Positions 7,848-12,616 of a stretch of DNA of 14,241 bases are shown piece after piece (within the stretch, counting starts at the first letter, position 1; each line of letters begins with the position of its first letter). Both the position numbers and the translations under genes were made by a program. The DNA comes from an uncultured Mycoplasmatota bacterium (GTDB taxonomy: Bacteria > Bacillota_I > Bacilli_A > RF39 > UBA660). The DNA is taken from the NCBI GenBank assembly GCA_948437815.1, contig CAOJKG010000017.1, positions 1 to 14,241 of the forward strand, written 5' to 3'. Below the pieces are notes generated by a model. That model was not told the origin of the DNA. It did no database searches and worked only from the letters and a program-made list of their open reading frames with translations.

Positions 7848-8703
7848 TACTATCTCTCATTTCTATTACAAATTTATCTAATGCTTGCTCAATACTTACA
7901 TTATAACTCAAATTTTGTATAATCCCCATAATAATATTTAATTTTTTGATTAAATTCGCACTTTGTTCCTTAATTTCATAAATATTTGCTATATTCTGGT
8001 TGTATTCTTTATTATTCATTTTTAAAAAATTTTCATAGTATATGCTGAATATTATTTGAAATATGTTAGCTATATCTTTTCTTTCAGGATATATTGTTAA
8101 AAGTTCATTTTTGTTGTTTATTAATTCTTTACTCTCTATTTTTTTTAAATATATAGGAATAATTTCAAGATATTTATTATAATCTTCAGCATTTATGCCT
8201 AAACTTTCTACTATATTTTTATTTTCATATTTTAAAATTAGAGATTGACATCTGCTTTTTATTGTCTCAATCATAACATCTTTGTTGTTAGTTATAAAAA
8301 ATCCGATTATCCCATCTGTTGGTTCTTCAATAAACTTTAACATGGAATTGGCACTACTACTATTTAATTTCTCAGCATTCATTATGATATATGTGTTATA
8401 TCTACTATAAACAGGTTTAGTGGAAAAAGCTTCTTTTAACTCCTCCATTTGAACTTTTTTAATGCTCGCTCCATCTGGTTCTATTATCTTTATGCTTGGT
8501 AAATTATCTTTGTTTATTAAATTACATAAATTACACTTTTCACATTTTTCTTTAAATTCTTCTGGACAATTTATAATCTTTATAAATTCTTTTAAGTCTT
8601 GTAAAGCCATATCATAATTATTCGTTTCAATTAAATAAGCGTGAGCTAACTTTTTCTCACGATATCTTTTTACTAGTTCATTTAATATAGGATTTTCGAA
8701 CAT
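7840..8703 (-). CDS. holB: DNA polymerase III delta' subunit (clamp loader)
   Basis: Structural clamp-loader subunit that works with DnaX and delta to load the beta clamp. 287 residues, slightly shorter than usual (about 310-330). It has the family N-terminus (NELVKRYREKKLAHAYLI). The P-loop position is degenerate (ETNNYDMALQ, about 26-35), as in delta' proteins that do not hydrolyse ATP. A zinc module follows (C46, C54, C57, C60), then a Walker B-like YIIMNAEKLN where DnaX has DEVH, then LKFIEEP and the SRC arginine-finger motif (150-152). The C-terminal collar domain is rich in Asn, Ile and Lys and poorly conserved. The start has a strong AGGAGG. tmk, the usual upstream neighbour in Bacillus, is missing; a BofA-like gene sits there instead. 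Confidence 0.95.
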   Translation of the reverse strand: MFENPILNELVKRYREKKLAHAYLIETNNYDMALQDLKEFIKIINCPEEFKEKCEKCNLCNLINKDNLPSIKIIEPDGASIKKVQMEELKEAFSTKPVYSRYNTYIIMNAEKLNSSSANSMLKFIEEPTDGIIGFFITNNKDVMIETIKSRCQSLILKYENKNIVESLGINAEDYNKYLEIIPIYLKKIESKELINNKNELLTIYPERKDIANIFQIIFSIYYENFLKMNNKEYNQNIANIYEIKEQSANLIKKLNIIMGIIQNLSYNVSIEQALDKFVIEMRDSNG

Positions 8704-8719
8704 CTTAACCTCCTAAATA

Positions 8720-8935
8720 TTAAATAAGAAAATATGTTGCGACTAATCCTAATATTCCTGGACTACCTAAAAACGTAACTAGTATTAATGTTACTAAGTT
8801 TATAGGAATAAATATATTGGCAGCGGATAATATTAAATTTAAACCATATAACATTACAAATGCCATACATAATTTTCTTATCAATTTAATTATTTTATTT
8901 ATCATAAGTTCATCACACTTAAATATATGATTCAT
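8720..8935 (-). CDS. bofA: BofA-like membrane protein (pro-sigma-K processing inhibitor family)
   Basis: Small membrane protein of 71 residues. The C-terminal part reads PINLVTLILVTFLGSPGILG (44-63), which closely matches the conserved BofA tail (PINLVT...LG.PGI..LV). Two hydrophobic stretches (about 22-42 and 45-71) fit membrane segments. In B. subtilis BofA (87 residues) holds the SpoIVFB protease inactive in the outer forespore membrane until the SpoIVB signal. Location directly after recR is as in Bacillus (recR-yaaL-bofA). The start is uncertain: neither ATG 8935 nor ATG 8905 (residue 11) has a good ribosome binding site. Starting at 8905 would give a 61-residue protein that begins shortly before the first hydrophobic segment. 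The family match is strong; the sporulation role is inferred. Confidence 0.85.
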   Translation of the reverse strand: MNHIFKCDELMINKIIKLIRKLCMAFVMLYGLNLILSAANIFIPINLVTLILVTFLGSPGILGLVATYFLI

Positions 8936-8944
8936 ATTAGTTTT

Positions 8945-9547
8945 TTATTCTGATATTTTCTTTCGATCTTCTAGAGCCTTTTCTAATGTAACGTTATCTA
9001 AATAATCAATTTCTGCCCCAATAGGGATGCCATAAGATAATCTTGATATAGTAACATCTTTATTTTCTAATATTTTTTTTATGTATAATGTTGTTGCTTC
9101 TCCTTCAATAGTTGGTTTTAACGCTAAAATCAATTCGGGTTTATCAAGATTTTCTACACGATTTATTAATGTTGATATATTAATGTCTTCAGGTCCAATA
9201 TCGTCAATTGGAGATATTAAACCATTTAATACATGATATGTGCCATTAAATTTGCCTGATTTTTCAAATGAAAATACACTTTTGTAATCTTCTATTACAC
9301 AAATAATGTTTTTATTTCTTTCTTCATCTAAACATATTTGACATTTTTCTTCATCCGTTATATGCCCACATATTGTGCATCTTCCTAATTTCTCTTTGGC
9401 GTTAATTAGCGTTTCACTAAATTCCTTGATTTCTTCATCTTTGAATTCTAGCGTAGCTATAGCTAAACGCTCAGCACTTCTTTCTCCTATTCCTGGTAAT
9501 TTTTTGTAATAACTAATTAAACGCTCTAAATCAGCAGGATATTTCAT
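8945..9547 (-). CDS. recR: Recombination mediator RecR
   Basis: RecR acts with RecO and RecF to load RecA on SSB-coated gaps. 200 residues, the normal size. Visible features in order: helix-hairpin-helix LPGIGERSAERLA (17-29), a C4 zinc finger (C57, C60, C69, C72), a TOPRIM domain starting IICVIEDYKS with E86, and the C-terminal SYGIPIGAEIDYLDNVTL (171-188). The ATG shares one base with the ybaB stop (TAATG), so the two are translationally coupled. The dnaX-ybaB-recR trio is one of the most conserved bacterial gene clusters. Confidence 0.98.
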   Translation of the reverse strand: MKYPADLERLISYYKKLPGIGERSAERLAIATLEFKDEEIKEFSETLINAKEKLGRCTICGHITDEEKCQICLDEERNKNIICVIEDYKSVFSFEKSGKFNGTYHVLNGLISPIDDIGPEDINISTLINRVENLDKPELILALKPTIEGEATTLYIKKILENKDVTISRLSYGIPIGAEIDYLDNVTLEKALEDRKKISE

Positions 9548-9843
9548 TAGAATAAGCCACCTAGGCCACCTAAAGAACCCATTTTTTCTTCTGTTTCTTT
9601 ATCTACGGCAGCAATAGCTTTATTAACTGCTATTTTTATCATGTCTTCTAATGCTTCTTTATCGTCATCTTCGATTGGGCCTTCAAATGTAATTTTGATT
9701 TTTTGTAGTTCTTTTTTACCATTAATCTCTACTTTAACCCATTCTGAATCTCCTTCAAATGTGCTATTGTCAATTTCCTCTTTCTTTTTTGTAATGTCTC
9801 TTTGCATTTTTTGAGCTTGCGCCATTAAATTTTGCATATTCAT
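9547..9843 (-). CDS. YbaB/EbfC family nucleoid-associated protein
   Basis: Small DNA-binding protein of 98 residues of the YbaB/EbfC family, a tweezer-shaped dimer that binds DNA with little sequence preference; YaaK in B. subtilis. The N-terminal MNMQNLMAQAQKMQRD, the central strand pair (VKVEINGKKELQKIKI) and the Gly-rich tail (GSLGGLGGLF) are all typical. The ribosome site GAAGGA lies seven bases from ATG 9843. It sits between dnaX (17-base gap) and recR (one-base overlap), its usual position. Confidence 0.96.
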   Translation of the reverse strand: MNMQNLMAQAQKMQRDITKKKEEIDNSTFEGDSEWVKVEINGKKELQKIKITFEGPIEDDDKEALEDMIKIAVNKAIAAVDKETEEKMGSLGGLGGLF

Positions 9844-9860
9844 ATTTTTTTCCTTCTTTC

Positions 9861-11525
9861 CTATTCTATTTCTATTTTATCTTTATCAAAAATATCTAAA
9901 GCTACTTCCTCTATTTTTTTACTATTTTCTTTTGTTTCTATTTCTTCTTTTTCCTGGGTAGGTTCGTCTAGATATTCATATTGATGTTTATTTCTTATAT
10001 TCTGGATATAAATTTCTCTTTCTTTATTCCATTTTTCCTCCGTAATAGCAATAAATTTGTAATCTTTATTATATTTCTTATTATATTCAGATATTATTTC
10101 ATCTAAATTTTCATTTATTAAATTTACAGTTCCTTCTATAAAATTGGTTATAATTGCAACTTTATCACTGGCTGCGACTACATTACTATCTATTAATAAA
10201 CTTAGTAATGTTTTATCCTCTAACTCTCTTGTAAAAGAACTCCATTTGTCTTTGATTTCTTGTAAGTATTCTTTTTTAGCATTTACAAAACAATTATTTA
10301 TTCTTATTTTTATAAGTTCTGCATTTATTTTATTAGTTTTTGTCACTATATTATTGTTAGACACTTCACTTTTTATTTCCTGGGAAATAATTTTATCTGA
10401 TTCTGTTTGTTGCTTGTTGGTATCTTTTGTGTCTTCCTTATCTTCAGTTGCTGTATTTCTTACTTCTTCTAAATTTTCCTTTTTATCGCTTATATTATTA
10501 TCATTTTTAAAATATTTTAATAAAGTAATCTCAATTAAAGTATATGGGTCAATGTTTATATTGATGTAGTTGGATATACTTGCTAATTCAAATGCCATTT
10601 CTTTAATTGTTTGATAACTAAAGCCTTTATAATCATTATTTTTTCTTGAGTCGATTGCTTCTTCTTCTATTCTTTCAAGTAATTTTTTTATTAAAAGCTT
10701 ATAGTCAACTGCTAAATCTTTTAATTTTTGCATCATATCAATAAACTTATTAACATCATTATTCTTAATGGATTCAAACAAATCACTTATTTGTTTTTTG
10801 GAAATAGAACCAAAGTGGGCAATAACTTCATTTATTGTTATATTTGAACTATTACTTGATAATTGGTCTAGTATACTTAGCGCATCTCTTAGTCCACCAT
10901 CACTTATATATGCAATTTCTTCAATAGCTTCTTCATCAATAGCTATATTTTCTTCTTTAATTACATAATCTAGTCTATTCTTGATATTTTCTGTACTTAT
11001 TTTATGAAAATCAAATCTTTGACATCTGGAAAGAATAGTTATCGGAACTGCTTCTATATTTGTGGTGGCTAGTATGAAGACAATATGCTTAGGTGGCTCC
11101 TCTAAAGTTAAAAGTAAAGCATTAAAAGCACTGGTACTTAACATATGTACCTCGTCTATGATATATACTTTATATTTTGAATAAGAAGGCGCTAACTTGA
11201 TATTGTTAATAATTTCTCTTATTTCGTCTACTCCGTTATTAGATGCTGCATCAATCTCAATGATATCAGCATTTTCTTTAAAATGAATACAATTTTCACA
11301 TTCATTGCAAGGCCCATTAACACTCGGATTTAAACAGTTTATCGCTTTAGCAAATACTTTAGCTGTGCTAGTTTTACCCGTTCCTCTTGGTCCAGAAAAT
11401 ATATAAGCATGAGATATGCGGTCTTTTTGAATAGAATTTTTTAAAATGGATACCATGTAATCTTGGCCTATTATACTTGAAAAATCATCTGGTCTATATT
11501 TACGATAAAGTACTTTGTAATCCAT
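9861..11525 (-). CDS. dnaX: DNA polymerase III subunits gamma/tau
   Basis: Clamp-loader ATPase that opens and loads the beta clamp and tethers polymerase cores. 554 residues from ATG 11525, chosen because AGGTGAG lies four bases upstream; a GTG at 11534 lies inside that ribosome site. The order is: YRKYRPDDFSSIIGQ, P-loop GPRGTGKT (45-52), zinc cysteines 64, 73, 76 and 79, Walker B IIDEVHML with DEVH at 124-127, LLLTLEEPP, and SRC (166-168). Helical domain III extends to about 345. A charged low-complexity linker rich in Lys, Glu, Asp and Thr follows (about 350-400), then a tau-like C-terminal domain with a second acidic/lysine tail. The linker-coding DNA contains a Noc-box-like palindrome (10374-10389). 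I see no convincing programmed frameshift signal that would give a gamma form. Confidence 0.97.
   Translation of the reverse strand: MDYKVLYRKYRPDDFSSIIGQDYMVSILKNSIQKDRISHAYIFSGPRGTGKTSTAKVFAKAINCLNPSVNGPCNECENCIHFKENADIIEIDAASNNGVDEIREIINNIKLAPSYSKYKVYIIDEVHMLSTSAFNALLLTLEEPPKHIVFILATTNIEAVPITILSRCQRFDFHKISTENIKNRLDYVIKEENIAIDEEAIEEIAYISDGGLRDALSILDQLSSNSSNITINEVIAHFGSISKKQISDLFESIKNNDVNKFIDMMQKLKDLAVDYKLLIKKLLERIEEEAIDSRKNNDYKGFSYQTIKEMAFELASISNYININIDPYTLIEITLLKYFKNDNNISDKKENLEEVRNTATEDKEDTKDTNKQQTESDKIISQEIKSEVSNNNIVTKTNKINAELIKIRINNCFVNAKKEYLQEIKDKWSSFTRELEDKTLLSLLIDSNVVAASDKVAIITNFIEGTVNLINENLDEIISEYNKKYNKDYKFIAITEEKWNKEREIYIQNIRNKHQYEYLDEPTQEKEEIETKENSKKIEEVALDIFDKDKIEIE
10374..10389. 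promoter_or_regulatory. Noc-box-like palindrome inside dnaX
   Basis: TATTTCCTGGGAAATA differs at one central base from the Bacillus Noc site TATTTCCCGGGAAATA, and it is identical to the copy at 12569-12584. It lies in the poorly conserved linker-coding region of dnaX (residues IISQEI). Noc sites in B. subtilis are scattered around the origin region, including inside genes. Binding here is inferred. Confidence 0.55.
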
Positions 11526-11541
11526 TTTTCTCACCTATTTA

Positions 11542-11570
11542 ATTATATCATATTTATTATTATTTGTCTC
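11542..11570 (-). promoter_or_regulatory. Promoter of the dnaX operon, extended -10
   Basis: The minus strand has TATAAT (11542-11547) with an upstream TG at the extended -10 position (TGATATAAT). GAGACA (11565-11570), 4/6 to the -35 consensus, stands 17 bases upstream and lies in the last codons of tadA. The predicted start is near 11536, leaving a leader of only about 11-12 bases before the dnaX ATG. Confidence 0.65.
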
Positions 11571-11982
11571 TTTTCTTTGCAAAAAATCCTTTTAAAATCT
11601 TTGAATATTCTTCTTGTTGCGTACATATGTTTGTTTTGACTATATTTGTTTTATAATATTCTTTTTTTTCTTCTAGTTTGTCTAGTAAATAATACACATT
11701 TTTTATACGAGATTGTTTTATGGCATTTTCACATATAGAGCAAGGCTTTAACGTTACATAAAGTTCACATGAATCTAAACGCCAATCTTTCAATTTTCTA
11801 CTAGCTTTCTTAATTACTAACATTTCTGCATGGTCTAATATATATTTACTTTTATTTCTTCTATTATAAGCGCTAGCAATTACTTTATTATCTTTAACAA
11901 TAACAGCACTTATAGGAACCTCATTTTTATTTTGGGCTTTTTTGGCTAATTTTAATAACAAATTGTAATACTTTTCTTCCAT
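11560..11982 (-). CDS. tadA: tRNA-specific adenosine deaminase TadA
   Basis: Zinc-dependent deaminase that makes inosine at position 34 of tRNA-Arg(ACG). 140 residues, somewhat shorter than B. subtilis TadA (161). The catalytic signature is complete: HAE (H51, E53) and PCSIC (C81, C84), with VTLKP before it. Departures from the usual motif: LDHAEM instead of the common TAHAE, and EVPISAVIV instead of VPVGAV. The C-terminus is short and lysine-rich. Identity rests on the fold signature plus its position between gyrA/SRP RNA and dnaX, exactly where tadA sits in Bacillus; another small cytidine/deoxycytidylate-type deaminase is the alternative. The ribosome site GGAGTGA precedes ATG 11982. No own promoter is evident, so it probably depends on read-through from the SRP RNA promoter 21 bases upstream. 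Confidence 0.88.
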   Translation of the reverse strand: MEEKYYNLLLKLAKKAQNKNEVPISAVIVKDNKVIASAYNRRNKSKYILDHAEMLVIKKASRKLKDWRLDSCELYVTLKPCSICENAIKQSRIKNVYYLLDKLEEKKEYYKTNIVKTNICTQQEEYSKILKGFFAKKRDK

Positions 11983-11997
11983 TTATTTCACTCCAAT

Positions 11998-12020
11998 AAA
12001 AAAGTGCACACAAATAGGGA
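11998..12020 (-). terminator. 3' end / U-tract of the SRP RNA
   Basis: The closing strand of the SRP RNA terminal stem (ending GTGTGCAC) is followed directly by six T residues on the minus strand. The 12-bp terminal helix plus U-tract may act as an intrinsic terminator. Leakiness would be needed to express tadA, whose ribosome site starts a few bases later. Confidence 0.5.
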
Positions 12021-12074
12021 TTGACGTGGCTGCTACATTCCTGTCCTGACCAGATTACAATATATTTGTTGCAC
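12004..12074 (-). ncRNA. ffs: Signal recognition particle RNA, small bacterial type
   Basis: RNA scaffold of the SRP that binds Ffh (SRP54). The minus strand carries the near-invariant core GGTCAGG-ACA-GGAA-TGT-AGCAGCC, with the GGAA tetraloop capping ACA/TGT and the symmetric-loop bases on both sides. The ends pair as GUGCA/UGCAC plus ACAAAUA/UAUUUGU with a single bulged G. The span is 71 bases, shorter than the usual ~95-115-base small SRP RNA and without the Alu domain of the long Bacillus scRNA. A six-T run (11998-12003) follows. In B. subtilis scr lies between tadA and dnaX; here it lies upstream of tadA. An apparent 60-codon reading frame over this region is only a by-product. Confidence 0.93.
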
Positions 12075-12080
12075 ATATTT

Positions 12081-12109
12081 AATTTATCATAGTTTTTGTT
12101 TTTTTTCAA
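12081..12109 (-). promoter_or_regulatory. Promoter of the SRP RNA gene
   Basis: Minus strand TTGAAA (-35, 12104-12109), a 17-base spacer, and TAAATT (-10, 12081-12086) preceded by TG in the extended -10 position. Counting seven bases downstream lands exactly on the first G of the SRP RNA terminal stem at 12074, which supports both calls. Confidence 0.75.
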
Positions 12110-12189
12110 GTGTAATTATCTCTTTATCTTATTTATTTTAAAATTATAAATATAAAAGTTGACTTTTTGTTACAAAATTTAATTTTATA

Positions 12190-12205
12190 TGTTTCACGTG
12201 AAACA
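12190..12205. promoter_or_regulatory. parS site 1 (ParB/Spo0J binding)
   Basis: TGTTTCACGTGAAACA is a perfect match to the Bacillus parS consensus TGTTNCACGTGAAACA. The palindrome extends one base each side. ParB clamps load here and spread with CTP, and recruit SMC. A DnaA box begins one base further on. Confidence 0.95.
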
Positions 12206-12206
12206 T

Positions 12207-12215
12207 TGTGGATAA
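12207..12215 (-). promoter_or_regulatory. DnaA box A
   Basis: TTATCCACA on the minus strand is a perfect 9/9 match to the DnaA box consensus, and it begins one base after parS site 1. Confidence 0.7.
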
Positions 12216-12440
12216 TTTTTCATATAATTTGGACGTTTATAAGTCTTTTTAATTATTTTTTAATATTGTGTTTTAATTTTTATTTATTAAATGCACTTCA
12301 ATGACTATTTTGTTTATTTATTTTTTCTTTTTGTTTTAAATATTTCATTTATATCACCTAAATTATTGGCATCATTATTACTAATTGAAAATTAACAAGA
12401 AATACCATTTTCTTTTTCATCTTAAATTATTGCAAAACAA

Positions 12441-12456
12441 TGTTTCACGTGAAACA
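12441..12456. promoter_or_regulatory. parS site 2 (ParB/Spo0J binding)
   Basis: TGTTTCACGTGAAACA, perfect match to consensus. Its flanks extend the symmetry to a 26-bp perfect palindrome (12436-12461). Its centre is 251 bases from site 1 and 60 bases from site 3. Confidence 0.95.
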
Positions 12457-12500
12457 TTGTTAATAACTTAATTTATTGAGGTTAATTTTTTATTGATATA

Positions 12501-12516
12501 TGTTTCACGTGAAACC
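12501..12516. promoter_or_regulatory. parS site 3 (ParB/Spo0J binding)
   Basis: TGTTTCACGTGAAACC matches the parS consensus at 15 of 16 positions; only the last base differs. It lies 60 bases from site 2. Confidence 0.9.
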
Positions 12517-12544
12517 TTTTGTTATTTTCCTTATATTTTAATAG

Positions 12545-12553
12545 TTATCCACA
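12545..12553 (+). promoter_or_regulatory. DnaA box B
   Basis: TTATCCACA on the plus strand is a perfect 9/9 match, in the opposite orientation to box A. The two boxes lie on the two sides of parS sites 2 and 3, with box A adjoining site 1. Confidence 0.7.
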
Positions 12554-12568
12554 TTTTCTTTTTCATAA

Positions 12569-12584
12569 TATTTCCTGGGAAATA
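12569..12584. promoter_or_regulatory. Noc-box-like palindrome
   Basis: TATTTCCTGGGAAATA, one central mismatch from the Noc site TATTTCCCGGGAAATA, just downstream of the gyrA terminator. Noc is a ParB paralogue that loads at these sites and blocks division over the nucleoid. The identical 16-mer recurs in dnaX. Confidence 0.6.
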
Positions 12585-12592
12585 ATGGTATT

Positions 12593-12616
12593 AAAAAAAG
12601 TGCCTATTCAGCACTT
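12593..12616 (-). terminator. Intrinsic terminator of gyrA
   Basis: On the minus strand AAGTGC-TGAATAG-GCACTT is followed by a T run: a 6-bp stem with a 7-base loop. The hairpin is built into the end of the coding sequence, and the gyrA stop codon TAG lies in the loop. Confidence 0.85.

Larger units (their letters stand above)
12110..12592. other. AT-rich non-coding segregation/initiation-site region between gyrA and SRP RNA
   Basis: About 480 bases without a credible reading frame on either strand; very AT-rich with long T runs. It contains three parS sites, two DnaA boxes and one Noc-box-like palindrome, listed separately. The stretch between about 12216 and 12435 shows nothing beyond T-rich sequence. 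Genes on both sides run right to left, so this is not a divergent promoter region and does not look like the point where leading-strand orientation switches. Confidence 0.8.

Noticed and set aside
10144..10569. 141-codon plus-strand reading frame antisense to dnaX
   Set aside because: Hydrophobic, T-rich complement of the lysine/glutamate-rich linker and C-terminal region of DnaX; a typical antisense shadow without a ribosome site.
10683..10700. A7 run in dnaX as a programmed frameshift site for a gamma subunit
   Set aside because: The -1 frame stops within a few codons, but the position is inside domain III, too early for a functional gamma protein, and no clear stimulatory stem-loop or SD is seen.
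11927..12109. 60-codon minus-strand reading frame overlapping tadA's start
   Set aside because: It runs through the SRP RNA, has no ribosome site, and its predicted protein is a chance translation of the structured RNA.
12110..12592. The intergenic region as the main bidirectional oriC
   Set aside because: Only two DnaA boxes, no visible DnaA-trio or dnaA/dnaN neighbour, and genes on both sides point the same way. Kept only as a possible accessory DnaA-binding region.
12110..12600. CRISPR array, insertion sequence or integrase-related element
   Set aside because: No regularly spaced repeats, no transposase-like frames and no tRNA-end duplications are seen anywhere in the window; the repeated motifs here are protein-binding palindromes.
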